Below are positions 27,113 to 35,223 of a stretch of 64,000 bases of DNA, piece after piece; position 1 is the first letter of the stretch; each line of letters starts with the position of its first letter. Location: positions 8,609,316 to 8,673,315 of the forward strand of contig NZ_BLPG01000001.1 in the NCBI RefSeq assembly GCF_011764445.1, written 5' to 3'. Below the pieces are notes generated by a model that saw nothing but the letters and a program-made list of their open reading frames with translations, did no database searches and was not told the DNA's origin. The translations under genes and the position numbers were made by a program. The stretch is from Phytohabitans rumicis. GTDB taxonomy: Bacteria > Actinomycetota > Actinomycetes > Mycobacteriales > Micromonosporaceae.

Positions 27113-27868
27113 ATGCGGAATGGCGAGTTCGACGGCCTCGCGGCCATCGTGACCGGCGGCGCGTCCGGGATCGGGCTCGCCACGGCGGCGCTGCTCGCCG
27201 CCCGGGGCGCCCGGGTGGCCTGCCTCGATCTTGAGCCGGACGGCCTGCCCGAGCCGCTGCTGGGCTTCGCGGCGGACGTGCGCGACGACGCGTCGGTGCG
27301 GGCCGCCGTCGCCGCCGCGGTGGACGCGCTGGGCGGCCTCGACGTGCTGGTGAACAACGCCGGCATCGGCGCGCGGGGCACGGTCGAGACCAACCCGGAC
27401 GACGAGTGGCTGCGGGTGCTCGACGTCAACGTGGTCGGCATGGTCCGCACCACCCGGGCCGCGCTGCCGCGCCTGCGCGCGTCCCGGCACGCCGCCGTCG
27501 TCAACACCTGCTCGATCGCGGCCACGGCCGGGCTGCCGCAGCGCGCGCTCTACAGCGCCAGCAAGGGCGCCGTGCAGTCGCTGACCCTCGCCATGGCCGC
27601 CGACCACGTCCGCGAGGGCATCCGGGTCAACTGCGTCAACCCGGCCACTGTGGACACTCCCTGGGTGCGGCGCCTGCTGGAGGCCGCGCCCGACCCGGCC
27701 GCCGAACTGGCCGCGCTGGAGGCCCGCCAGCCCACCGGGCGGCTGGTCAGCGCGGACGAGGTGGCGGCCGCCATCGCGTACCTCGCCAGCCCGCTCGCCG
27801 GCGCCACCACCGGCGCGGTGCTCGCCGTCGACGGCGGCATGCAGGGCCTGCGGATGCGCACCCCCTAA
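27113..27868 (+). CDS. short-chain dehydrogenase, probable 2-keto-3-deoxy-L-fuconate dehydrogenase
   Basis: A 251-residue SDR. The cofactor motif is TGGASGIG (residues 14-21), an acidic D near residue 41 indicates NAD preference, the NNAG motif follows, and the catalytic site is SIAATAGLPQRALYSASKGA with YxxxK. It is the first gene of an operon with a sugar mutarotase, a lactonase-type amidohydrolase, an FCD-GntR regulator and an aldo/keto reductase. This set matches oxidative L-fucose (or related 6-deoxysugar) degradation, in which an SDR oxidises 2-keto-3-deoxy-L-fuconate. The dehydratase is not in the window. The ATG follows an ACATCCGATGT palindrome directly, so the message may be leaderless. 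Confidence 0.85.
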   Translation: MRNGEFDGLAAIVTGGASGIGLATAALLAARGARVACLDLEPDGLPEPLLGFAADVRDDASVRAAVAAAVDALGGLDVLVNNAGIGARGTVETNPDDEWLRVLDVNVVGMVRTTRAALPRLRASRHAAVVNTCSIAATAGLPQRALYSASKGAVQSLTLAMAADHVREGIRVNCVNPATVDTPWVRRLLEAAPDPAAELAALEARQPTGRLVSADEVAAAIAYLASPLAGATTGAVLAVDGGMQGLRMRTP

Positions 27869-27886
27869 AAACATCGGAGGACCGGC

Positions 27887-28198
27887 ATGGAGCGTATCGC
27901 GCTGCACACCCGGCTCAAGCCGGGCAAGGAGATCGAGTACGAGGAGGTGCACTCCACCATTCCAGCGGAGTTGGACGCCGCCCTGCGCGCCGCGGGCGTA
28001 CACGCCTGGCGGATCTGGCGGGACGGCCGGGACCTCTTCCACCTCGTCGACGTCGAGGACTACCGGGCCATGCGGGCGGCGCTGCGCGACCACCCGGCGA
28101 ACGTACCGTGGCAGGCGCGGATGGCGGAGCTGCTGGAGGTCGAGGACGACTACTCCGGCAACGACTCCGGGCTGCGCCTGGTGTGGCAGCTGCCATGA
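27887..28198 (+). CDS. L-rhamnose/L-fucose mutarotase-like protein
   Basis: A 103-residue protein of the RhaM family: IALHTRLKPGKEIEYEEVHS, AELDAALRAAGVHAWRIWRD and DLFHLVDVEDYRAMRAAL. The dimeric alpha/beta-barrel family interconverts sugar anomers, and the catalytic His lies in the YEEVHSTIP stretch. GGAGG precedes the ATG. It overlaps the amidohydrolase gene by four bases. Confidence 0.88.
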   Translation: MERIALHTRLKPGKEIEYEEVHSTIPAELDAALRAAGVHAWRIWRDGRDLFHLVDVEDYRAMRAALRDHPANVPWQARMAELLEVEDDYSGNDSGLRLVWQLP

Positions 28199-29076
28199 CC
28201 GTCGACGCCCACCACCACCTGTGGCGGATCGGCGAGGGCTACGCGTGGCTCGAAGCACCCGCGCTCGCCCCGATCCGGCGCACCTTCGGCCCCGCGGACC
28301 TCGACGCCGCGCTCGACGGGTCCGATGTGGACCGCACCGTCCTGGTGGAGGGCGGTCGGGAGGACACCGGTGAGGCGGCCGTGCTGCTGGCGTACGCGGA
28401 ACAGACGCCGCGGATCGCGGGCGTGGTGGCGTGGGCGGACCCGGCCGACCCGGCGCTGGCCGACACCCTCGCCGGCTACCGCGCGCTGCCGGGCGGGTCG
28501 CACCTGGTCGGCGTCCGGTCTCAGGTGCAGGGCGAGGCCGATCCCGGGTACCTCGACCGGCCCGATGTGCGCCGCGGCCTGCGTACCGTGGCGGCCGCTG
28601 GACTGCCGTTCGACCTGGTGTTGCGCGCGGACCAGATCCCGGCGGCGGCCCGGCTGGCGGGCGATCTGCCGCAGGTCCGGTTCGTGCTGGACCACCTGGG
28701 CAAGCCACAGATCAGTAGGAAGCACAGTCGGGAGCGCGGCCTGGACGGCTGGGCGGGCGCGCTGGCCGCCCTCGCCGCCCACCCGAACGTCACGGCGAAG
28801 CTGTCCGGGCTGGTCACCGAGGCGGACTGGACCACGTGGACGGTCGAGGATCTGCGCCCGTACGTCGAGACCGCGGTCGAGCTGTTCGGTCCGGACCGGC
28901 TGATGTACGGCTCGGACTGGCCGGTGTGCCTGCTCGCCGCGACGTACCCCCGGGTGCGGGCTGCCCTGGACGCGGCGCTGCCCGCGTTGACGCGGGCCGA
29001 GCGGGCGGCGGTGTACGGCGACACGGCGATCCGGACGTACGATCTGGCTCCGTACCTCGTCGAACAAGGAGGCTGA
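28195..29076 (+). CDS. amidohydrolase family sugar lactonase (L-fuconolactonase type)
   Basis: A 293-residue amidohydrolase_2 barrel. The metal-binding HHH motif is in VDAHHHLWR at the N-terminus, and LDHLGKPQI carries the next His. The C-terminal MYGSDWPVC Asp completes the site. These features are typical of L-fucono-1,5-lactonase and 4-sulfomuconolactonase relatives, which open sugar lactones. The operon context (mutarotase, two dehydrogenases) supports L-fuconolactonase. Confidence 0.87.
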   Translation: MTVDAHHHLWRIGEGYAWLEAPALAPIRRTFGPADLDAALDGSDVDRTVLVEGGREDTGEAAVLLAYAEQTPRIAGVVAWADPADPALADTLAGYRALPGGSHLVGVRSQVQGEADPGYLDRPDVRRGLRTVAAAGLPFDLVLRADQIPAAARLAGDLPQVRFVLDHLGKPQISRKHSRERGLDGWAGALAALAAHPNVTAKLSGLVTEADWTTWTVEDLRPYVETAVELFGPDRLMYGSDWPVCLLAATYPRVRAALDAALPALTRAERAAVYGDTAIRTYDLAPYLVEQGG

Positions 29077-29077
29077 G

Positions 29078-29749
29078 GTGGCGGTCACCGACGAGGCGAT
29101 CGAGAAGATCAAGGGCATGATCGTGGCCGGCGACCTGCGGCCCGGCGACCGCCTGCCCCGCGAGGCCGACCTCGCCGAACGCCTCGGCCTGTCCCGCAAC
29201 TCCCTGCGCGAGGCGGTCAAGGCGCTGTCCCTGATCCGCGTCCTCGACGTGCGCCAGGGCGACGGCACGTACGTCACCAGCCTCGCCCCCGGCCTGCTGC
29301 TGGACGCGCTGAGCTTCGTGGTCGACTTCCACCGCGACGACACCGTGCTGGAGTTCTTCGAGGTACGCCGCATCCTGGAGCCGGGCGCCGCGGCGCTCGC
29401 CGCGCAGCGGATGACCGAGGCGGACATCGCGGAGCTGCGCGTCCTCATGGACGAACTGGGCGAGGCCCCCACCGTCGACGCGCTGGTGGCCAACGACCTG
29501 GAGTTCCACCGCCGGATCGCGGCGGGGGCCGGCAACGGCGTGCTCTGCTCCCTGATCGACAGCCTCTCCGGGCCGACCACCCGGGCCCGCATCTGGCGCG
29601 GCCTCACCCAGGAGGGCGCGGTGGCCAAGACCCGCGAGCAGCACGCGGCGATCCTCGAGGCCATCGCGGCGCGCCAGCCCGAGCTGGCCCGGTCCTGGGC
29701 CACGGTGCACGTGGCCGGCGTCGAAGACTGGCTCCGCCGCGCCCTTTGA
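29078..29749 (+). CDS. FCD-domain GntR-family regulator
   Basis: A 223-residue FadR/FCD-type GntR protein. The winged helix is AIEKIKGMIVAGDLRPGDRL to LAERLGLSRNSLREAVKALS (about residues 7-52), followed by the all-helical FCD effector domain with its metal/ligand His residues (NDLEFHRRIAAGAGN; REQHAAILEAI). GTG start behind AAGGAGG. It is the fourth gene of the fucose-type operon and probably represses it until a sugar acid binds. Confidence 0.93.
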   Translation: MAVTDEAIEKIKGMIVAGDLRPGDRLPREADLAERLGLSRNSLREAVKALSLIRVLDVRQGDGTYVTSLAPGLLLDALSFVVDFHRDDTVLEFFEVRRILEPGAAALAAQRMTEADIAELRVLMDELGEAPTVDALVANDLEFHRRIAAGAGNGVLCSLIDSLSGPTTRARIWRGLTQEGAVAKTREQHAAILEAIAARQPELARSWATVHVAGVEDWLRRAL

Positions 29750-29783
29750 CTTCGCGCGCACTCGAAGTCGTAGCGTCACTCTC

Positions 29784-30782
29784 ATGAATACCGTGACCTT
29801 GGGAAACACCGGCGAGCGGGTCAGCCAGCTCGCCCTCGGCGCGATGCTGATGGGCACGCTCACCGACGAGGAGTCGTCGTTCGAGATCCTCGACCGGTAC
29901 GCGGGCGCGGGCGGCAACTTCATCGACACCGCCAACTGCTACGCGTGGTGGACCCGGCCGGGCGACCAGGGCGGCGAGAGCGAGGAGCTGCTCGGCCGCT
30001 GGTTTGCCCGGACCGGCAAGCGGGACGACGTCTTCCTCGCCACCAAGGGCAGCGCGTGGGTGCACGACCCCGACGAGGTGCGCGGCAAGTCCTGGGACCT
30101 GATCGCCCGCAACTTCGAGGGCGCCGGCGGCGACACGCTGCGCCGGGCCATCGACGACAGCCTGCGGCGGCTCGGCACCGACCACGTCGACCTGTACTAC
30201 GTCCACGTCGACGACCGGTCCACGCCGCTGGAGGAGACGCTCGGTGCGCTGGGCGACATCGTCAAGGCCGGCAAGGCGCGCTACATCGGCTGGTCCAATG
30301 TGCGCACGTGGCGCCTGGAGCGGATCCGCCAGCTCGCCGACCGGTACGGCCTGCCGGCGCCGGTGGCCCTCCAGCAGCAGCACAGCTACCTGCGCCGCCG
30401 GGCGGGGCTGCAGCACGCGTCCATCGTGGACGACGAGCAGATGGACTTCCTGCGGGCCAACCCCGAGCTGACGCTGGTCGCGTACTCGCCGATCCTCAAG
30501 GGCGTCTACGACGACCCGGAGAAGCGGCGCGGCCACGGCATCATGGAGCCGTACGAGGGGCCGGACGCCGAGGCGCGCATCGCGGTGCTGACCGAGGTGG
30601 CCGCCGAGGTCGGCGTCACCCCCAACCAGCTCGTCATCGCCTGGCTGCTGCACCAGGACGACCCGACGATGGTCACGCTCATCGGCCCCCGGACCGTCGA
30701 GCAGTACGCCGCCGCGCTGCCGGCGCTCGACGTCAAGCTGAGCGCCGAGCAGCTGCGGCGGTTGGCCGAGGCCGGAGCCTAA
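29784..30782 (+). CDS. aldo/keto reductase, probable L-fucose/aldose dehydrogenase
   Basis: A 332-residue AKR barrel. The catalytic tetrad is visible: Asp and Tyr in FIDTANCYAWW, Lys in VFLATKGSAW, His in LYYVHVDDRS. The long QQQHSYLRRRAGLQH region is as in YajO-like and aldose 1-dehydrogenase AKRs. It is last in the fucose-type operon, 34 bases after the regulator, and probably oxidises the free sugar to its lactone. Its TAA overlaps the TAG of the convergent CBM2 gene by a few bases. Confidence 0.88.
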   Translation: MNTVTLGNTGERVSQLALGAMLMGTLTDEESSFEILDRYAGAGGNFIDTANCYAWWTRPGDQGGESEELLGRWFARTGKRDDVFLATKGSAWVHDPDEVRGKSWDLIARNFEGAGGDTLRRAIDDSLRRLGTDHVDLYYVHVDDRSTPLEETLGALGDIVKAGKARYIGWSNVRTWRLERIRQLADRYGLPAPVALQQQHSYLRRRAGLQHASIVDDEQMDFLRANPELTLVAYSPILKGVYDDPEKRRGHGIMEPYEGPDAEARIAVLTEVAAEVGVTPNQLVIAWLLHQDDPTMVTLIGPRTVEQYAAALPALDVKLSAEQLRRLAEAGA

Positions 30783-32263
30783 CTACAGGTCCCGCCGTTG
30801 AGGGTGAAGGTGGTGGGCGGCGGCTGCGTGCCGCCGGGCGTACCCAGGAAGCCGAACGTCACGGACGCACCCGGCGCTATCGTGCCGTTCCAGTTGGCGT
30901 TTCGGGCGGTGACGGCCGCGCCGTTCTGGGTCACCGTGGCGTTCCAGGCGCTGCCCACCTTCTGCGGACCCGGGTACGTCCAGCCGAGCGTCCAGCCGTT
31001 GATCGGGGCGGTGCTGGTGTTGGTGACCGTGACGTTGGCCAGGAAGCCGGTGCCCCAGGTCTGCGTGGTGTAGCTGACCGTGCACTTCACCACCCGGGCG
31101 AACGACAGCTTGTGCAGCTGGCCGGGCAGGTCGTTGACCAGGTACAGCTCGCCGTTGGAGTCGACGCCGAGGCTGGTCGGCTGGACGGTGTCCAGCTCCG
31201 CGATGCGGGCGCTCTCGTGGGTGCCGTCGGCCTTCTGGCGGACCGCCCACACGGCGGCCGAGCAGTAGTCGGTGTGCACGTAGGTGCCCGCCGCCAGGCT
31301 GGCGAACTGCGAACCCCGGTACACGTAGCCGCCGATCACCGCGCACCCGTCGAACGAGGTGCGGGTGGTGTGCACCGGGTCGACGTACGTCGCGCCGGCC
31401 ACGCACCGGTCCGCGTTGAACACCGCGAGCCCTTCGCGGCAGGACCAGCCGAGGTTGGCGCCGCCCTGGTTCGCGGCCAGGTGGTTGACCTCCTCGGTGG
31501 TGCCCTGGCCGACGTCGGCGATCCACAGTGAACCGCCCGCCGGGTCGAACGAGAACCGCCACGGGTTGCGCAGGCCGTACGTCCAGATCTCCGCGCGGGC
31601 GCCGGCCTGGCCGACGAACGGGTTGTCCTCGGGTACGCAGTAGTTGCGCCCGTCGCAGGAACGGCTCACGTCCAGCCGCACGATCTTGCCGAGCAGCGTG
31701 GCCAGGCTCTGTCCGCTGGCCAGCGGGTCGTTCGCCGAGCCGCCGTCGCCGAGGCTCCAGTACAGGTAGCCGTCGCTGCCGAAGGCCACCTGCCCGCCGT
31801 TGTGGTTGCCGAACTGGCTGTGCGGCTGGGTGAGGATGACCTGCTCGCTGGCGGCGTCGCCGAGGCGGACGCGGGAGAGGGTGAGCGTGCCGTCGGGCAG
31901 GGCGGTGTAGGCGACGTACACCGTCTGGGTATTGCCGAAGTCGGCGGCCACGGCGACGCCGAGCAGGCCGCGCTCGTTGCCGGAGACGTCGACGCGCGCG
32001 GAGATGTCGAGGACCGGCGTGCTGGCCAGGCCGCTGGCCGGGTCGTACACCCGGATGGTCCCGGGCTTTTCGGTTATGAGCAGGCGGCCGTTGTCGATGC
32101 CGGCGATGGCCGTCGGGCGCTGGAGGCCGAAGGCCACCTGCGTCGTGGTCATCGTGAGCTGATCGAGGGGTACGACGTCGGCGTGGGCCGGCCCGGTGGG
32201 GGTCAGCAGCGCACCGACGACGACCACCGTGACGGCCGCGGCCGCCCATCGACGTCGCAACAT
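30779..32263 (-). CDS. secreted glucose/sorbosone dehydrogenase-like protein with CBM2
   Basis: A 494-residue exported protein. The signal peptide is MLRRRWAAAAVTVVVVGALL and following residues. Residues of about 30-390 form the PQQ-type six-bladed sugar dehydrogenase fold (PTAIAGIDNGRLLITEKPGT; GNERGLLGVAVAADF; HNGGQVAFGSDGYLYWSLGD; IWTYGLRNPWRFSFDP). The C-terminal 100 residues are a family 2 carbohydrate-binding module (KCTVSYTTQTWGTGFLANVT and NGWTLGWTYPG), which binds cellulose or chitin. ATG at 32263 is chosen over one four codons upstream because GGGAG precedes it. It may be an extracellular PQQ or haem partner in polysaccharide oxidation (inference). It is divergent from another CBM2 protein. 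Confidence 0.92.
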   Translation of the reverse strand: MLRRRWAAAAVTVVVVGALLTPTGPAHADVVPLDQLTMTTTQVAFGLQRPTAIAGIDNGRLLITEKPGTIRVYDPASGLASTPVLDISARVDVSGNERGLLGVAVAADFGNTQTVYVAYTALPDGTLTLSRVRLGDAASEQVILTQPHSQFGNHNGGQVAFGSDGYLYWSLGDGGSANDPLASGQSLATLLGKIVRLDVSRSCDGRNYCVPEDNPFVGQAGARAEIWTYGLRNPWRFSFDPAGGSLWIADVGQGTTEEVNHLAANQGGANLGWSCREGLAVFNADRCVAGATYVDPVHTTRTSFDGCAVIGGYVYRGSQFASLAAGTYVHTDYCSAAVWAVRQKADGTHESARIAELDTVQPTSLGVDSNGELYLVNDLPGQLHKLSFARVVKCTVSYTTQTWGTGFLANVTVTNTSTAPINGWTLGWTYPGPQKVGSAWNATVTQNGAAVTARNANWNGTIAPGASVTFGFLGTPGGTQPPPTTFTLNGGTCS

Positions 32264-32453
32264 ATTCACTCCCATCGTTGACGGGACAATATCCGCCCGA
32301 TGGGTGTCCCGCCACCCCGTGATCAAGGGGCGGGTCGAGAAACGCTCGCGCACGGAACGAATTCGTGATCTTCGCTGTCTTCGTGGTATGTATAGGCCCT
32401 CAACTATCCAGCGGTCGCCGGGCGGGGTCGCACGAGAACATGCGAGGAGCACG

Positions 32454-33689
32454 ATGAAACGTGCCGTCCTAACGGCCGGCGTCGCTGCCGTCGCGGTGGC
32501 CGCCGGCATCGGCACCACCGTGGTGGCCCAGGCCGCCGCGGCCGGGTGCCGGGTGACGTATTCCGTCCCGTCCCAGTGGAGCGGCGGCTTCACCGCCAAC
32601 GTCAGCATCACGAACCTTGGCGACCCGCTCACCAGTTGGCGGCTGACCTGGGCGTTCCCGTCCGGGCAGTCGATCACCCAGGCGTGGAACGCCACCGTGA
32701 CGCAGAGCGGCAGCCAGGTCGCCGCGGCCAACATGAGCTACAACGGGTCGGTGGCCACCAACGCCTCGGTGTCGTTCGGCTTCAACGGCCAGTTCAGCAC
32801 GACGAACACCAGCCCGACGTCGTTCGCCGTCAACGGCACGACCTGTACGGGTTCGGTCACGCCGACCACCGGAGCCCCGACGACCGCCCCGCCGACCACG
32901 GCGCCGCCCACCACCGCACCCCCGACGACGCCGCCGCCCACCAGCGGCTGGAACCCGCCGTCCAACCTGGTACAGCCGCTCAACGAGGTCTGGACGCACC
33001 AGGAGCAGACCTACAACAACGGCAACCTGTACGGCTTCCGGAACTACGGCTGGGACCAGCTTCTGGCCAACCGGGGCTACATCAACTACTGCGTCCGGTG
33101 GGACTCGTCCGCCTCGGTGACGGCGACGCAGCGCGACCAGATCCACGCCGCCCTGCAGCGGCAGTACAAGAAGTGGATGGACGTCATGGTCGGCCACAAC
33201 AACTGGCCGTATACCGACGTTCCGGTGCGGGTCGTCGGCTGGGCCGTGCGGGACCGCGCGCAGCTACAGTGGTCGGACACCTCGGTCGACATCTACGTCA
33301 ACAACATCCGCGAGAACGCTCCACAGTGCTCGGAGCCGTGCGGTCGCTTCTTCAACCAGGGCGGCACGTACCCGAACTGCCCGGGCGGCGCGGCGCGGCA
33401 CTACGACCACTCGCTGTGGCTCACGGCCGGGTTCGGCGGAGGTGCCGGCGGAGACTGGGGACAGCGCGTCGGCAGCGAGTACTTCATGGGCGCCCTGAAC
33501 TCCGACAACATCCACATCTTCCTGCACGAACTGGGCCATACGTATGGGTTGGACGACTTCTACGACTGGACCCCGACCGGCCAGTGCTGCTTCATCATGA
33601 AGGCGGGCAGCGCCAGCACGATCACCGAGTTCGACAAGTGGATGTTCCGCGACTGGTGGCGCCACCTGAAGTCCAGGTACGGCTACTAA
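32454..33689 (+). CDS. secreted CBM2-metzincin metalloprotease
   Basis: A 411-residue exported protein: signal peptide, N-terminal CBM2 (GCRVTYSVPSQWSGGFTANV to about residue 130), a PTTAPPTTAPPTT linker, then a catalytic domain. The zinc motif is HELGHTYGLDDF (near residue 361), the HExxHxxGxxD/H pattern of metzincins. Cys pairs (CSEPCG, CPGG, QCCF) suggest disulfides. CCFIMKAG may be the Met-turn. GAGGAG precedes the ATG. A cellulose/chitin-anchored protease is uncommon. It may process proteins at the cell wall or in plant or fungal biomass. It shares its promoter region with the divergent CBM2 dehydrogenase. Confidence 0.9.
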   Translation: MKRAVLTAGVAAVAVAAGIGTTVVAQAAAAGCRVTYSVPSQWSGGFTANVSITNLGDPLTSWRLTWAFPSGQSITQAWNATVTQSGSQVAAANMSYNGSVATNASVSFGFNGQFSTTNTSPTSFAVNGTTCTGSVTPTTGAPTTAPPTTAPPTTAPPTTPPPTSGWNPPSNLVQPLNEVWTHQEQTYNNGNLYGFRNYGWDQLLANRGYINYCVRWDSSASVTATQRDQIHAALQRQYKKWMDVMVGHNNWPYTDVPVRVVGWAVRDRAQLQWSDTSVDIYVNNIRENAPQCSEPCGRFFNQGGTYPNCPGGAARHYDHSLWLTAGFGGGAGGDWGQRVGSEYFMGALNSDNIHIFLHELGHTYGLDDFYDWTPTGQCCFIMKAGSASTITEFDKWMFRDWWRHLKSRYGY

Positions 33690-33722
33690 CCCCGCCCTAA
33701 GCACGTCGCGGCCCGCCTGAGC

Positions 33723-33807
33723 ACGTCGATCAAGGGCGAACGGTCGTGGTTCGATCTCCGATCCACGACCGTTCGCCCTTGATCGGCGCGAAAGTCCTTG
33801 ATCGCGA
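33723..33807 (-). repeat. dispersed palindromic repeat, copy 4
   Basis: Left arm ACGTCGATCAAGGGCGAACG and right arm CGTTCGCCCTTGATCGGCGC form a perfect inner stem. The loop reads GATCTCCGATC, so this copy is inverted relative to copies 1-3. A further CCTTGATCGCG outer arm follows. It lies 34 bp after the CBM2-metzincin stop. Confidence 0.85.
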
Positions 33808-33827
33808 ACGCCGAAGGGCAGGCCCGG

Positions 33828-33893
33828 CTAGGCGGTCAGGGAGGCGAGGCGGGGCCGGGTGAGGCGTACGTAGTCTTCGGTGTTCAGGGCCAC
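33828..33893 (-). pseudogene. possible 3' remnant of a lost gene
   Basis: Between repeat copies 4 and 5 the minus strand reads VALNTEDYVRLTRPRLASLT plus Ala and a TAG. It looks like the amphipathic C-terminus of a normal protein. The frame upstream runs into a TGA and then into repeat copy 5. The rest of the gene may have been lost when the repeats inserted. Parent family not recognised. Confidence 0.3.
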
Positions 33894-33913
33894 CGCGCAG
33901 GGCGCTCACCCCG

Positions 33914-34000
33914 AGTCGATCAAGGGAAACCCCGTCGATCAAGGGCATATGGTCGTGGAAAAGAGATCAAAGCACGACCATATGCCCTTGATCGACGGCA
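33914..34000 (+). repeat. dispersed palindromic repeat, copy 5
   Basis: Outer left arm AGTCGATCAAGGGAAACCCC, then the inner stem GGGCATATGGTCGTG paired perfectly with CACGACCATATGCCC around AAAAGAGATCAAAG. It lies 24 bp beyond the larC stop, with forward loop orientation. Confidence 0.85.
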
Positions 34001-34023
34001 AAGCCCACGGCAAAAGCCCCGGA

Positions 34024-35223
34024 TCACCGTGGGTGTTCGGGGGTGGCGGCGGAGCGGGCGGTCGCGAGGACGTCGGCCACGGGGAGGGCGGTGGCGTGGG
34101 CTACGGCCAGGGCGTCGTCGTACTCAGGTTGGACGGTCACGACCTGGTCGCCGAGGTGGCCGCGCTTGACCCGGACGGGGTGGCCGGCCACCGCGACGGA
34201 GACCTCGTCGCGGCGCAGGGCCCGGCGCGACACCGCCTGGAGGCGTACGCCGAGCGTGGTGGTCTGGGTGAACACGACCCGGCACACCAGGTCGACCCGG
34301 GCCGCGTCGACGAGCACCGTGAGCACCTGCCCGGGGCGGCCCTTGCGCATCAGCGCCGGCACGCACCAGGCGTCCGCGGCGCCGACGTCGCGCAGTTGCG
34401 ACAGTAGATCCGGCCACACCCGCGGGTCCAGGTCGTCCACCGTGGCCTCGACCTGCATCAGATCGCTGGAGATCCAGTCAGCGGAGGAAGGGGCCCCGGA
34501 AGGGGCGCCCACCAGCACGCGTACCACGTTGGGGTGGCCCGGCGGGTCGGCGGTGCCGGCGCCGACGCCGACCGCGCGCGGTGTCATGGCCGGCGGCGGG
34601 CCCCAGGCGGTCGCGAGCGTGGCCAGCAGGGCGGCGCCGGTGGGGGTGCACAGTTCCATTGTCGCGTTGTGGGCGGCGATCGGCGCGCCGGCTCCGGCGA
34701 GCAGTTCGACGACGGCGGGCGCGGGCACCGGGAGCGGGCCGTGTGCCGTGTGGACGGTGCCGGAGCCGACCGCGACGGGGGAGACCACGCGCACCGGGGC
34801 GGCCAGCAGGTCCAGGTCGTGCAGGGCCAGGGCGCAGCCGGCCACGTCGGCGATCGCGTCGAGCGCGCCCACCTCGTGGAAGTGCACCTGGTCCACGCCG
34901 GTGCCGTGCACGCGGGCCTCCGCTTCGGCCAGCCGGGTGAAGACGTCCCGCGCGAAGCCGCCCACGGGGCCGGGGAGCGGGGAAAGCAGGGCAAGCACAT
35001 CGGACAGTCCACGATGGACGTGCGACTCCGCGGGAGAGGTAACGAGGGCGTAGGAGGCCCGGAACCCGTGACGCCGCACCGGCGAGATCTCCACGGACAG
35101 AGGCAGGCCGAGAGTGTCCAGCCCGGAACGCACAGTGGACAGTGACGCGCCGGCGTCCACGAGTGCGGCCAACAGCATGTCTCCGGCCGCCCCGTTGGAG
35201 GCGTCCACCCACAGTGCGCTCAT
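34024..35223 (-). CDS. larC: nickel-pincer cofactor biosynthesis protein LarC
   Basis: A 399-residue LarC. The family signature is ALWVDASNGAAGDMLLAALV at the start, with VHFHEVGALDAIADVAGCAL (near residue 110, His-rich) and TPTGAALLATLATAWGPPPAM in the middle. The C-terminal nickel-handling part (VEATVDDLDPRVWPDLLSQL) is present. LarC inserts nickel into the pincer nucleotide made by LarB and LarE, using CTP. In some Firmicutes larC is split, but here it is one gene. The ATG overlaps the TGA of larB (ATGA) once the larB frameshift is corrected. Confidence 0.95.
   Translation of the reverse strand: MSALWVDASNGAAGDMLLAALVDAGASLSTVRSGLDTLGLPLSVEISPVRRHGFRASYALVTSPAESHVHRGLSDVLALLSPLPGPVGGFARDVFTRLAEAEARVHGTGVDQVHFHEVGALDAIADVAGCALALHDLDLLAAPVRVVSPVAVGSGTVHTAHGPLPVPAPAVVELLAGAGAPIAAHNATMELCTPTGAALLATLATAWGPPPAMTPRAVGVGAGTADPPGHPNVVRVLVGAPSGAPSSADWISSDLMQVEATVDDLDPRVWPDLLSQLRDVGAADAWCVPALMRKGRPGQVLTVLVDAARVDLVCRVVFTQTTTLGVRLQAVSRRALRRDEVSVAVAGHPVRVKRGHLGDQVVTVQPEYDDALAVAHATALPVADVLATARSAATPEHPR

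Noticed and set aside
32871-32945. PTTAPPTT-type direct repeat in DNA
   Set aside because: It encodes the Pro/Thr linker of the CBM2 protease and needs no separate explanation.
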